Shown: piece by piece, positions 33,641-45,165 of the stretch
How the letters are laid out: every line of letters starts with the position of its first letter
Numbering within the stretch: the stretch's first letter is position 1
Notes under the pieces: generated by a model
The model's input: the letters and a program-made list of their open reading frames with translations, nothing else
Told to the model about the DNA's origin: nothing
Database searches by the model: none
Program-made: the position numbers and the translations under genes
DNA from: Cordia subcordata
Taxonomy: Eukaryota > Streptophyta > Magnoliopsida > Boraginales > Cordiaceae
Length of the DNA stretch: 64,000 nt
NCBI GenBank assembly: GCA_028554755.1
Contig: JAPTOF010000001.1
Span: 28,137,501-28,201,500 of the forward strand
Direction of reading: 5' to 3'

Positions 33641-35462
33641 TGATGTGTTGTGTGTTTGTGTGTGTTTGCAATGCTAATTGCTTATATTTTAGGGGTGTTT
33701 TGAGCTTTAATAGATGCATTTGTGTGGTACTTATGCTAGATATAGGCTTAAGCGAAGTAATTATGCATAGTTGAGTTTAAGACGTAAACACTACACTAAT
33801 TACTTGTTTTTAATGACTTAGGTGATTTTGGGTTTGTTTCTGAGCTCACGATGAAAGGTAATGCAGACCAAGGGTGTACGAGTCGTGGGGAAAAAGTCAA
33901 GAGCAAAAGAAGACGAAGAACTGCTGGCTGACCAGATAGGTTAGTCAGTAATTCCAGAGGGGAAAGGCTTGTGCTGGTTGAGTATCAATCAACCGATAAT
34001 TCTAGGGCCTCTAAATTTGAGCCGACTGACCCCCTTACTATCGGCCAGCTAGTAGTACTTCTAGGGGCTATAAAAAAGGCTCGCTGTTATCACTTTTTAT
34101 AAATTATTCACCATCCCTTCTCACACAGCGATCACATACACACAAACGCTATCTTTACCCAACTCCAATACACACACTAACACACATACCTACCTAGATT
34201 CAATCTCATTTGAAGGGTTTCAAACACTTTGATTGGAGTTTGCCCAAAGGATTTGTACAAGAATAGCTAGGATGAAAGGGGAACTTCCTATTCATTCTTT
34301 CATCCTATTTTATATAATGTTTGAGCAGACTTGTTTAAGGTGATTAAACTTGTGTAACGGGTTGATTATATACTCTTATGTTATGGGATTTAATGGCTTA
34401 AATATATATATACACACACATATGCTTTGTTTTTTTCGTTTCAATGGCTATTGTTCAATACATGTTTAGGTGTTTGATAATATGCCTATGAGAGTTTCAT
34501 TTGTATAAATTGAAGTCTATTTGCTACAAGACACCTCTAATCCATTCTATAATCTTGTCTAAGTGTTTGTGTTTAGATTTTGTGAAGTGGGTAATACTTA
34601 TATTCATGTCTATGTGTATGTTTGCATGCCAAGTAGTGAATATGACCTCAATATTGCATATATGTTGGTTCCAAAGTGCTTTTAATGGTGTAATCTGAGC
34701 ATGACGATATTTGGTAGTCGAATAAGTTCCTTAATTCACAAACGCCTTGGCCTAAAACATATATGAATGCGCTAATAGGTCAAATCCTACTATAGTGACC
34801 CTAGAATAACAATACATAATTCAGGGCTAGCCTAGATGGAGTCTCCTTTATCTTTAAATCTAGCTAATAGGTTTCAGGATAGGTTTAGTCGAGCCTAGCA
34901 ACATTATTTCTTGGCTTTAATTCCAACCAATTGTTTAAGTACTATGGTAGGTTCATTCTAGGTCAACTAGGAAGCTAGTTAGTCACTCTTAAGGCCCTTA
35001 ATCATAAGGACCATGCCATGGCTCTAGGAGGCGCCACTTAAGGATGGACTTACACTGAGTCCTAAGGAGAAATTAGGACACTATTTTTGCAACCTAGTTA
35101 AAAGTAATCGATAATTAAGCCATCCTCTATAACCTTATAACATTTCAATCTAGAATCACTCATTAGCAAGTGAAAGTCACTCTAATCCTTTCCATTTGTT
35201 GAGTTCTCTCTAGATTAGTTTGTTTCCCCTCTTTCCCATAGTGTAGTTTTAGTTCCTTTAGTCAGAGCTCCCATAAATCCAAAATCCCTTAAAAAAAAGG
35301 TTAGTTTAGGTTTTCTTTCAGGCTCATTCTGGGGCATACATACATAGAATCCATTCCACAAATTAGCCTACCTATGGCTTGACACCCATTCTTGTACACA
35401 CTACACTACATCGATCCATGCACTTATAAGTCTTGAGCGCTTACACCTGAAGAGAGACATCA
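33641..35462 (+). repeat. 3' LTR of Element 2 (family C, complete)
   Basis: 1822 bp with ends TGATG...CATCA. TATA at 34069-34078. It includes decayed TTTAAATC hairpins (about 34850 and 34915) and only traces of the palindromes. Confidence 0.9.
34069..34078 (+). promoter_or_regulatory. TATA box of Element 2 3' LTR
   Basis: TATAAAAAAG sits at the standard LTR position about 430 bp after the LTR start. Confidence 0.55.
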
Positions 35463-35663
35463 TTGGTAGTTTATAAGTTATAGGGTTAAAGTATGGTAAT
35501 TTATCATTGGCATGGAGAGCTTTGAAGGCAATGCAAGGTTGTATATATCCTTTCCTCACTTGTTCCCCATGTTTCTACCTCATTCCCTACCACTCTTACT
35601 TGCTTTGTAATGCCAATTTGCTTGTTATGTACTTTATTCTATTTTGCTTAAGGACAAGCAAAG
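35463..35663 (+). other. 3' non-coding fragment of an older related element
   Basis: Collinear with 32435-32625 (GGTGATTTATCATTGGC-like block, TTGCTTGAGGACAAGC-like end). It is interrupted by D1 and resumes at 42472. It shows that Element 2's 3' LTR and D1 both lie inside or beside an older Athila-like copy. Confidence 0.75.
35659..35663. repeat. Target-site duplication of D1 (left)
   Basis: CAAAG is repeated at 42472-42476. Confidence 0.9.
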
Positions 35664-37275
35664 TGATGTGTGTCATCTGTGCGTGTTTGTATCTAGTTTT
35701 TGCATGCACATTTAAGGGTGTTTAGAGCATAATTGAGTGCACTTAGTATAAAGTTTATGCATATTTGTTAATATTTGTACATAATGTATTTAGATGCATA
35801 AACACTACACTAAGTGTTATATTCCATGTTTTAGGAGTGTTTTAGAAAGGTTCGAGCTTACACGAGGAAGAAATGAGCTAACAGATGAAGACCGGAAGAA
35901 AAGGAATGAAGAAGGGAGCATTCTGACCCAGGCAGTCAACCCGGAAGAATTGCCGGTCGACCAGTCAGGTCGACCGGCCACCCCAAAGAACATAAAAATT
36001 AAGCTGGTCGAGTTGCCCTCTAGAGCCGGTTGACCGGCTAGGTCCACCAGCCAAGTCAGAAAGCCCCCATTAGTAAGCCGATCGAGTTTATCAAGGAGCC
36101 GGTCGACCGGCTGTGTGCTGAATCTGTTTATAAATTGCTCGTTTCAGCTCATTTTTAGAGAGAAACTTTTATTTCTTAAATCCTAATAAACCCTAACCCT
36201 TTGCCTACTTCACAAAACACCTTAAACCACCATCTAAACCCCACACCAAGCTAGAATTGAAGCATTAAACAAAGATTTGAAGGATTTGCGCGAATTTGGA
36301 AGCAATAATTTAGGGAAGTTCTTCTAGTTCTTTCCCTATTTCTTGTAAATATGTGGCTAGATTTAGGGTTGATTGCTGTTACATATTAGATTAGGGTTTT
36401 GAATAATGGATTTGTGTAGATCTTTGGCTCTTAATACATGATTATTTACATAAATTTATGGCATGATTCAATATGTCTATGTATTGGAAATCAAACATGT
36501 TTATATGTTTGTTAAAATGCCTAAGTGAATATGCATATGTTATTTGTGTTTCAAATGCTCTTATCTACTTATATGGGTGATGTGATTATGCTTAATCTCA
36601 TGGCTTTGCTTAGTAGAGTAGGCTTTAGCTTTAAATCCATCTAATAGGTTACATGCTATGCTTAATCGAGTTTAGGTGCTAGTCCTTGGCTTTAAATCCA
36701 GCCAAATGGATAAGTTAACCTAGACTAGAGTATCCCTCCCCCACGTTAGTGTTGGTTAATCGAGCCTTAATTTCACGTAGTGTTTAGGTGCTAGTCCTTA
36801 GCTTTAAATCCAGCCAAGATGATAAGTTCTAATCACGGATTGCGTAGGCTAGGAGGGATTGGCCCTTAGCTTTAAATCCAGCTAACGGGTTAAACCACTA
36901 GTATTGGTTAAGAGATCCCCAATTAACACAACGGTAATAGAAGTCTCAAGCCTTAGATAGACCTCATCCATTATCATAGCCCAAGTCTTGTTGCAAAGCA
37001 ATCACCCTAGATCCCCTTCTTCTTTGTTAGTTCTTCCTTCCTTAATTTGGCTCCTTTAAGTTCCTCCATAGATTAGTTTTTATTTTCCTTTTTTTTTTCC
37101 GAGCTCCCTTCCATCCTAAAGTAAGCACACACACGCACGTAGCTAGTTTGAGGCACCCGAGCACATAGAGACTAAACTAAGGTAGCCTCCCTGTGGAGAC
37201 GATACCCGCACTCGAATCCACTATATCACGAACGACGCGTATGCTACGGGTGTAAAACTTGAAAAGCACATATCA
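35664..37275 (+). repeat. 5' LTR of D1
   Basis: Ends are TGATG...TATCA. GGTCGACC palindromes lie at about 35950-36115, TATA at 36127-36135, and four CTTTAAATCCA hairpin-type motifs at about 36628, 36698, 36800 and 36870. Confidence 0.93.
36127..36135 (+). promoter_or_regulatory. TATA box of D1
   Basis: TTTATAAAT follows the palindromes, about 460 bp from the LTR start. D2 has TATAAAAG at the same place. Confidence 0.55.
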
Positions 37276-37281
37276 AGTTTT

Positions 37282-37299
37282 TGGCGCCGTTGCTGGGGA
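37282..37299 (+). other. Primer-binding site of D1
   Basis: TGGCGCCGTTGCTGGGGA, one base from the perfect tRNA-Asp complement, six bases after the LTR. Confidence 0.92.
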
Positions 37300-37483
37300 G
37301 GCACAGTATTGGTTCTTTGTGTGCTTTTGTGTTTGTAATTGGTTGCTTGCGCGTGCACTATCTTTACTTACTTTCCATTTTTCGAAAACAAAAAAAAAAA
37401 TTAAAAGAAAGTCTCTAAAAAAAAATTTGAAAAAATTAAAAAAAAATTGATTGTGAAGCGGTTTTACTTGTGATTCATTGAAT
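37300..37483 (+). other. Leader of D1
   Basis: Non-coding leader with a TTGGTTCTTTGTGTGCTTTT block shared with D2 (57216 and 62075), then A-rich sequence at 37385-37450. Confidence 0.7.
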
Positions 37484-39432
37484 ATGACTGATCCTAATGC
37501 TTCTTGGTGGTCACTTGTATCCTCTTCCTCACCACCCGAACGTGTCTCTTATGCATGTCGCTTGTGTGGAAGTTTCATGCATCCTACAGTTTTTTATCCC
37601 CACGAGAATTCCCCGCCTAGGGCTAGTGCTACTAATGGCCCCTATAGTTATGCAACATCTCATGCATCTTCATTTAGTAATCATGACTATAGGGATGCAT
37701 ATTATTGTTATTGCAATCATTGTGTGCTCATTTTCTTAATGCTTGTCCCACCTTCCGCCCTTATCCCCGATTGCATGCAATGGCCTATGCCTCTAGCACT
37801 CATACGCCCATGTATGCATCTACATCTAGCTATCATGATTCTAGGGAGCAACATCATGCATTTTCACAATGGGGTCAAGATGACTCTTTATTCCATTCAC
37901 TTTCTAGTTTCGATTGTCCACCTCCAACACTTTCTTTTTCACCCCATTCCTCTCCCTAGTTTTTTAATGGTTATGTGCAAAATGATTTTCAACATGACTA
38001 CCCTTTTCACTCGGTTGAGCCCTCTTCTTTTAGGTTTTCTTCTCAAGAGGAAACATTTGACTATCTCTTATCCCTCATCCAATCTAACCAAGAACAACTT
38101 GAGAGTTTGAAGCGAGACACCAAATCTTTTGGTGTGTCCTTGGAGAGAGTGGTTGAGAGTGTGCAACTCATGAGTGAGAATGTTGAGATACCTTTAGAAC
38201 GAGTTGAAGAGATAGGAGAGAGACCTAGAGATGAGAGAAATGGTGGTGAAAAAGATGATGTTTTGGAGAGAAGATTAGAAAAAAGGGTTGATGGAGAAAT
38301 CACATCTTGTAGTGAGGATGAGGATTGGCTTAATGATAATTTGGTTCTTGATGACTCTTATGAATATGTTTTAGAGGAAATAGTACCGTATCCTCTTGCC
38401 CTTTCGTTGGCACCCAATGAGTCATGTGAACCTAACCTTCCCTCTCTTCCTACATTACCCACACACATGGAGGTTGAGTCTTATGTCAATAGTACTCAAT
38501 TGTATTCCTAGTCAGCATTTAGGGAGTTTAGCATGAATTTTCCCCTTGAGCATTCATGCATACATGATGAGGAATCCGTTGAGTCCCCTTTGTCCCCTCC
38601 ATTTGTGCCTACCCCTGGTGAAGAGCATGATGGTGAGATGACACCCACTAGTGATGAATGTATTGTTGAATTTAAAGAGACTTTAGCTAGTGAAGGTTTA
38701 AAGTCATCCATTGGGGAAAACAAGACATCAATTTCAGAGGTTTTAGAGGATAAGTCTCTTGGAGTTAAGAATTACGATGTTGAAGAGAATAACAACTCTA
38801 AGAAGGCATATAAAAAAGAAATTGGTGTGCTTAGAAGAATGAGCTATGGGTCTTTTTCGATGTTTGATGAATCATTGATGGAAATAGAACCCATTAAGAT
38901 CGAATCCACCCCTAGCGAGGAGTTAGAATGTCCTAGGCTTGAAAATTCTATATTTTGTGGAGAAGAAGAGTGTAGTACGTCCAATTCCCTTATCCTTGCT
39001 CCTCCTTCTCCCAATGTCATTCTTACTCCCCTTGCCCATTCTATTGAGCCTCCCTCTTTGGAGTTCATGTTTGTGCCTTCTTGCATAGAACACTTTCATC
39101 TAAGGTTAGAAAGCCCATTTCTTATGTTGCACGCATTTGACTTATATTTAACCCATGAGGATGGTGTATTTTTAGCCCTTGATTTTGAGAAGAAGGCCAT
39201 GGGGTGGCTAATTAAAGAGCAACCGGGACATGATTTTTGACGTTTGAGCATGCTTCATTCCACACTTGCACCCACATGCTCATCTGATATTTCGAGGTGG
39301 GATCTTGAAAAGTGGTACATCATGCATTCATTGCCCCAACCTTTAGTGCATGACCTTTTTCCTTCTACGTTCTGTGTTTTGATGATTATCCACCAATTTA
39401 TGCCACGCAACTTTAAACATGTTTTACTTTAA
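37484..39432 (+). pseudogene. Zinc-knuckle protein of D1, inactivated
   Basis: The first ATG of the frame, at 37484, is the chosen start. The protein begins MTDPNASWWSLVSS and enters a CCHC knuckle at 37556 whose last cysteine is now tyrosine. The second knuckle is destroyed by a deletion of about 8 bp near 37725. A stop replaces PEFFDGY near 37960 and another lies near 38509. The middle part has a likely coiled coil (LLSLIQSNQEQLESLKRD) and an acidic Glu/Asp/Arg-rich stretch. The C-terminal part (FVPSCIEHFHLRLES...GWLIKEQPGHD) reads to a stop near 39238, and its continuation to 39432. D2 shows the same protein with both knuckles intact. I do not recognise the non-knuckle part. Confidence 0.85.
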
Positions 39433-40820
39433 CATTGGCGCCCTAGGCTTGTTCATATTTTCCTTTTTTTTCTTGTATTTATTTGCCTTTGTATGTAGTA
39501 GATTAGTTTTTTTTTATACTTATTCTTGTTTTGTACATAATAGATTAGATTACTTTTGTTTATCTTACCTTTTGATAGTTTAGGCTTTCTTTCGTTTGTT
39601 TTCATACTTAGTAGGTTAGATTTTTCCTCCCGTACTTGTTCTTGCTCCTTTCCTTCATTTGTGCATCAATCCTTTACCCCTTGTTTACATCCTTGTTTAT
39701 CATTTCAAATGTCAATGTGAGCTTGCATAGCATATCTTCTAATCTCTTCTTTGTTTTTTTTAGCATTAGTGCTTTCTATAAAAGATAGAGGCTAGTACAT
39801 CATTGGATTGTCTTTGGCATTTGTGGACTACATGGAAACACGGTTGTATCTATCCATCTTTTACTTGTCCTCATCTATCCCTCTCCGTATTCCCTATATG
39901 TGTTTCATGTTGATTACTTGTTGTGTGGCTTTGTGATTTTTGCTTGAGGACAAGCAAAGTTTAGGTTTGGGTGTGGTTGTTCATTTATTGTTTATATCAT
40001 ATATGGGATAGATTTGCTTGCCATATCTTATTTTTGCTTAAAATGTGTTCAAATTTTTCACTTTTTTGCATATTTTGAGTTGGTTTATCTCTACGTTGGT
40101 CGGAGAGTTGGCTTTTGCTATCGACTTAATTGATTAGAGAAGATGAGGGTGTATTGTAGAGAGTAAATAGAGTGTGTGGTATGACCTAGACTTCGAAGAG
40201 AATCTTTTTGAAAACTGTGGGGAGTGAGTATTTCTAAGAATGCACCTTGTAGTTTCCCCACAACTTAGTTCTTTTAGTTTGCCTTAGCCTCATCTTTTTC
40301 CTTTCTTTTTGTTCTATTTATGTATTGAAAAAAAAAGAGAAAAAATGCAAAAATGAGAAAACAAAAAAGAAAAAAGCCAAAAGGCAACAAAAAGATTGAA
40401 AGTGAAGTATGTTGAATAAGTGTCAAGTGACATAATGTCAATTTGACACAAGTATCTCTTTTGTTTATTTTTATGTATTGTGGATAAGGCTCTTACGTCA
40501 ATGTGAGCCATTGTGGTGTATCTTCTTTTCCTTGTATCTTTAGGGCTAAGTGCATATTGGGAGGCCATGTGAGTTGATAGAGCACGAAGTATCAACATCC
40601 CGAGTGCGTGAGTTGGAATCCAAAGTTTGTGGTAGTTGTAGCTACTTGGTGACATTCGCAAGAGGTGTGAGACCTTGTGTGATTGAAGGGAGGATCCGAA
40701 AAAGACTAGGGAAGCCCTTACATGGAAGGAATGACCCCTTGTACCCCTTGGATGCAAAAAGATAGGAAGTCAATGCAATTGGCAACTCCTTGAAAAGCAT
40801 GAGGATAGACTTCATTTAGG
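39433..40820 (+). other. 3' non-coding region of D1
   Basis: About 1.4 kb without coding potential. It shares blocks with the Athila 3' regions: an A-rich run (40327-40400), AAGTGACATAATGTCAATTT (40425-40450), a GGGAGGCCATG block near 40558, and a CATCCCGAGTGCGTGAGTT block near 40596. Confidence 0.8.
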
Positions 40821-40840
40821 CTTGCTTGAGGACAAGCAAG
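40821..40840 (+). repeat. PPT-adjacent hairpin of D1
   Basis: CTTGCTTGAGGACAAGCAAG: an 8-bp perfect stem with loop AGGA, directly before the polypurine tract. Confidence 0.8.
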
Positions 40841-40858
40841 GGGAAGGTTTGGGGGTGT
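40841..40858 (+). other. Polypurine tract of D1
   Basis: GGGAAGGTTTGGGGGTGT abuts the 3' LTR and is identical to D2. Confidence 0.85.
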
Positions 40859-42471
40859 TGATGTGTGTCATTTGTGCGTGTTTGTATCTAGTTTTTGCAT
40901 GCACATTTAAGGGTGTTTAGAGCATAATTGAGTGCACTTAGTACAAAGTTTATGCATATTTGTTAATAGTTGTACATAATGTATTTAGATGCATAAATAC
41001 TACACTAAGTGTTATAATCCATGTTTTAGGAGTGTTTTAGAAGGGTTCGAGCTTACACGAGGAAGAAATGAGCTAACAGATGAAGACTGGAAGAAAAGGA
41101 ATGAAGAAGGGAGCATTCTGACCCAGGAGGTTAACTTGGAAGAATTGCCGGTCGACTAGTTAGGTTGACCCAGAGAACATAAAAATTAAGCCGGTCGATT
41201 TGCCCTCTAGAGCTGGTCGACCGGCTAGGTCTACCGGCCAAGTTAGAAAGCCCCCATTAGTAAGCCGGTCGAGTTTATCAAGGAGCCGGTCAACCAGCTG
41301 TGCGCTGAAGCTGTTTATAAATTGCTCGTTTCAACTCATTTTTAGAGAGGAACTTTTAATTCTTAAATCCAAATAAACCCTAACCCTTTGCCTACTTCAC
41401 AAAACACCCTAAACCACCATCTAAACCCCACACCTAGCTAAGATTGAAGCATTAAACAAAGATTTGAAGGATTTGTACGGATTTGGAAGCAAGAATTTAG
41501 GGAAGTTCTTCTTGTTCTTTCTCTATTTCTTGTAAATATGTTGCTAGATTAGGCTAGATTTAGGGTCAATTGTTGTTGTATATTAGATTAGGACTTTAAA
41601 TAATGGATTTGTGTAGATCTTTGGCTCTTAATACATGTTTATTTACACAAATTTATGGCATGATTCAATATGTCTATGTATTGAAAATCAAACATGTCTA
41701 TGTGTTTGTCAAAATGCCTATCTGAATATGCATGGTTATTTGTGTTTCAAATGCTGTTTTCTACTTATATGGGTGATGTAATTATGCTTAATCTCATGGC
41801 TTTGCTTAGCAGAGTAGGCTTTTGCTTTAAATCCAACTAATAGGTTGCATGCTATGCTTAGTCGAGTTTAGGTGCTAGTCCTTGGCTTTAAATCCAGCCA
41901 AGCGAATAAGTTAACCTAGACTAAAATATCCCTCCCCCATGTTAGTGTTGGTTAATCTAGCCTTAATGTCACGTAGTGTTTAGGTGCTAGTCCTTGGCTT
42001 TAAATCCAACCAAGAGGATAAGTTTTAGTCACAGATTGCGTAGGCTAGGGGAGATTGGCCCTTAGCTTTAAATTCAACTAACGGGTTAAACCATTAGTAT
42101 TGATTAAGAGAGCCCGAATCAACACAACAGTAATAGAAGTCTTGAGCCTTACATAGACCTCATCCATTATCATAGCCAAAGTCTTGTTGCAATGCAATCA
42201 CCCTAGATCCTCTTCTTCTTTGTTAGTTCTTCCTTCCTTAGTTTGGCTCCTTTAAGTTCCTCCATAAATTAGTTTTTATTTTCTTTTTTTTTTCCGAGCT
42301 TCCTTCCATCCTAAAGTAAGCACACATATGCACGTAGCTAGTTTGAGGCACCCGAGCACATAGAGACTAAACTAATGTAGGCTCCCTGTAGAGACGATGC
42401 CCGTACTCGAATCCACTATACCACGAACGATCCGTAAGCTTGCGGGTGTAAAACTCGAAAAGCATACATCA
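40859..42471 (+). repeat. 3' LTR of D1
   Basis: 1613 bp with ends TGATG...CATCA, closely matching the 5' LTR apart from scattered substitutions and small indels. Confidence 0.94.
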
Positions 42472-42476
42472 CAAAG
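42472..42476. repeat. Target-site duplication of D1 (right)
   Basis: CAAAG matches 35659-35663. Confidence 0.9.
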
Positions 42477-42735
42477 TTTAGGTTTAGGGGGGTGGGGAGT
42501 TGGTCTTAATTTTTTATGTTTTCTTAGAATAGATTGCGTTATTTGGTTAAAAATGGTGAAAATTTTTCAAATCTTGATGCATGTAGAGTTGTTTATTTCT
42601 TGGTCGATCATTCGTTAGCTATTGTGATTGACTCAATTGATTGTTGATTTGAGAAGCATTGTGGGGAAGTGAATGGAGTGGATTGAAAATCGGGTCTTGG
42701 AGGGGATGTCTTTGAAAGTTGTAGGGAATGTGTAC
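42472..42735 (+). other. 3' non-coding fragment of the older element (resumed)
   Basis: Continues 35463-35663 and is collinear with 32620-32930. It ends at AATGTGTAC, where a family-B LTR begins. Confidence 0.75.
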
Positions 42736-43862
42736 TGATATGCTATTCGTGAACACAGGCCTAAATAGCCTGCAAGTGTGTGAGTCATAGTATGGCGTGT
42801 ACGAGTGTGGGGTCAAATCCATGGGGAAGCTTAACATGTATAGTGTTCTAAGCTAAGTGCGTCCTAAAGAGCTACATGTTAGGGTCCTAACTTCAATCTT
42901 TTTGGTATTGTCGGTTTGAGGGGAGCTCGGGAAAGATAAATCTAAGGTATAGGCAAGAAAATAAAAAGGTGGTATATGTGTGTGTATGTGTGATGGGGAA
43001 ATCAAGCAATCCAAGGGAGTCAAACATCGGAAATGGGGGCTAGGGTAATTTTGTCTTGCAAATAGGTGATTACTATTTCTTGTTAAGGTTATTTTATGGA
43101 TTATAGTTGGGTTGCTGTCGTCTTGCAAATAGGTGACGACTCCTAGAAGCACGACGTAGTCTTTATGACTTAGGAATTAAGGCTAGCTAATAGGATTCTA
43201 GGTGATTTAGATCAATCTAACCCTAGCACTGTGTCTTCCAATTAGCTCCCCAATCTAACCCTAGGACTCAGTGCTAGTCCGTCCCCAAGTGTTGTCTACA
43301 TAGCAGTGCGGCGTGGTCCTTATGAACATAGGGCGTTATACAGCTAATTTCTGCGACTACCGGAACACTAAACTGAAGCACCGGTACCAAGGGGCCTCTA
43401 TTCTGGTAGTAGAAGTTTTTTGTCTATTTTTGGCAGAATAGGGAGCCGGTGCATTGGTACTCTGAAGCCAGTGCTCTGGTACTCTGAAGCCAGTGCTCTG
43501 GTAGTGCCTAATTGCTCTCTTTTGGCTTTGTTTTGGCTTCGTTTTGCTTCCGGTTGCTTTGGCCTTTGTCTGGAGCTTCCCAACATGATTTTCTTCCTTG
43601 TTTCATCTTGAAAATCTTCTTCAACACTTGCCCAAGCCATCTCAATCTTTGTTCAGCTCAAGACATTTCTCAAACTCACCTAAAACACAAGATAAGTGTA
43701 CTTTAGTATAGCATTTGTGCTTTAAGCTCAACTATAAACACCAAAAGCTTAATATGCTCAAGTATAATATAAATGCTATACTAATACACCTTATAGAGCA
43801 CAAAACACCTTAAAATAGTTATAGAAATACAATGCAAAATCACACATGAAACCAACACATCA
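42736..43862 (-). repeat. Family-B 3' LTR, internally deleted
   Basis: 1127 bp. On the plus strand it starts TGATATGC and ends CACATCA. It matches 1577-1957 and 13780-15491 but lacks several hundred bp around 43345, and shows a short internal repeat of GTCTTGCAAATAGGTGA (about 43051 and 43119). Repeated GAAGCCAGTGCTCTGGTA units lie at 43463-43505. The polypurine tract on its right shows that this is the 3' LTR of a minus-strand element. Confidence 0.88.
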
Positions 43863-44225
43863 CCAAACCTTTTCCTTGCTTGTCCCCAAGCAAGCGCAAA
43901 TTGAAGTTTATCTCTAAAGTCAATACAAAGGATTGCCTAAGGAATTGACTCGCTATCATGGTTTGAAGAGGGCATTCCTATTGTGGAGAGATCCTCAAGT
44001 CTTTTCAGATCCTCTCTCTTCTCATAAAGGGCCTCGAACCTCGTAGGAACTTCCCAAGGAGCCAAACCACCACAGGCCTAGGATTCTAGCGCACACACTC
44101 GGGATGTTGAGATTTTGTGCCTCTTCAACTAACATGGCCTCTTCAACATGCACAAAGCCTCAAAGACAAGAAGAGAGAGAATATACAAACACAATGGCTT
44201 ATAACAAGCCTTATTCACACATCTA
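43863..44225 (-). other. 3' non-coding region of the family-B element
   Basis: On the minus strand: polypurine tract (AAAAGGTTTGG next to the LTR), hairpin at 43875-43894 (8-bp stem, loop of four), then the GAGGCCCT and TTGTGGAGAGATC-type blocks shared with Element 1 at 5803-6060. Sequence identity ends near 44225. Confidence 0.8.
43875..43894 (-). repeat. PPT-adjacent hairpin (family B)
   Basis: Plus strand CTTGCTTGTCCCCAAGCAAG: a perfect 8-bp stem. The loop differs from families A and D while the stem is kept. Confidence 0.75.
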
Positions 44226-44262
44226 CATGGTTCAGGTAGGTGAGTTCGTGTACCCTGTTGAC
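44226..44262 (+). pseudogene. Short protease-region patch
   Basis: About 35 bases read VQVGEFVYPVDL, the protease segment found at 9275-9310 (minus) and 28798-28840. They stand isolated between family-B 3' sequence and the integrase remnant. Confidence 0.65.
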
Positions 44263-45165
44263 CTATGTGTATGCGAATCAAGTGATTCAACTATGTGTGC
44301 GTAAGGACGAGTTCTGTAGTGTGTTGAGTATGTGTCACAATAAGAGGTGAGGAGATCATTTTAGTGGCAAGAAGACTACCGTGAAGGTCTTGCGATGTGG
44401 ATTCTTTTGGCTCACTCTCTTTAGGGATACCTAAGAGTATTGCAAAAAGTGTGTTAGATGTCAACAATCTGGGTCCATCTCTAGGAGAAACATGATGCCT
44501 TTATCCCTTATTCTTTCATGTGAGCTATTTGATGTTTTGGGTATAGATTTCATGTGTCCATTTCCACATTCCTTTGGGTGTCAATACATTTTAGTGGTCG
44601 TAGACTATGTGTCCAAATAAGTTAAGGCTATTCTCACATGTACTAATGACCATAGGGTAGTGGTTAAGTTTATTAAGGAGAACATTTTCTCTAGATTTGG
44701 AGTCCATGGGTCTTGATTAGTAATAGTGGTTTACGTTTTTAAAACTCCCAATGGTTTGTTTCCGTATAGACTGGTTTATAAGAAAGCTTGTCACTTGTTG
44801 GTAGAGCTTGAACATAGGGCTTATTGGGCAATCAAGGCCCTGAACTTTGATTTGGCAACAGCAGGTGAGACGAGGAAACTAGACCGAGTGGTGTTGAGTA
44901 CCGTATATTCGAGACGTACGAGAACAACAAACTTTATAAGGATAGGATGAAGCGAATTCATGGTAGACATATTCTTAAGAAATCATTCTTTCCCTCCGAT
45001 AAAGTTTGGTTGTTTAACTCACGTTTAAAGCTCTTTCTAAGAAAGCTCAAGTCAAGATGGGATGGTCTATATAAAGTGTCGATTGCCTACCTTTCCAGAG
45101 TAGTCAAGATTATGAATTTGAAGGATGTCAACAGATGATAATGAATGGACAGCGCCTAAGCATGC
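44263..45165 (+). pseudogene. Integrase remnant with internal deletion
   Basis: Begins in the tether/zinc region (SGSISRRNMMPL, CELFDVLGIDFMCPF), passes [16 protein letters not shown], and then jumps near 44735 from the GLRF segment to [13 protein letters not shown]. The core's glutamate region is therefore missing. The C-terminal part is readable ([39 protein letters not shown]). It is the close relative of 21458-22528, which lacks this deletion. Confidence 0.86.

Larger units (their letters stand above)
24566..35462 (+). mobile_element. Element 2: full-length but degenerate Athila-like element
   Basis: Order: a 5' LTR lacking about 95 bp at its start, primer site, leader, gag, protease, RT, RNase H, integrase with C-terminus, 3' non-coding region, polypurine tract, complete 3' LTR. 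Every gene has many stops. The two LTRs differ clearly, and the 5' copy has lost about 190 bp near 25870, so the element is older than Element 1. No target duplication can be recognised because the left end is truncated. It is flanked on the right by 3' non-coding sequence of a related element. Confidence 0.88.
35664..42471 (+). mobile_element. D1: complete non-autonomous LTR element with a zinc-knuckle ORF
   Basis: 6808 bp: two LTRs of 1612 and 1613 bp, tRNA-Asp primer site, A-rich leader, one decayed coding region, 1.4 kb non-coding DNA, hairpin, polypurine tract and CAAAG duplications. No protease, RT, RNase H or integrase sequence is present. It inserted into the hairpin/PPT region of another element (target GGACAAGCAAAGTTTAGG). 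LTR differences are few by eye, so it is younger than Element 2. The enzymes for its movement must have come from another element, plausibly the Athila copies that share its primer site and PPT. Confidence 0.95.

Noticed and set aside
37497..37959. Alternative frames in the D1 and D2 coding region (also 57375-57995)
   Set aside because: They are shadows of the zinc-knuckle frame. Only that frame shows CCHC motifs and agreement with the family-B fragment.
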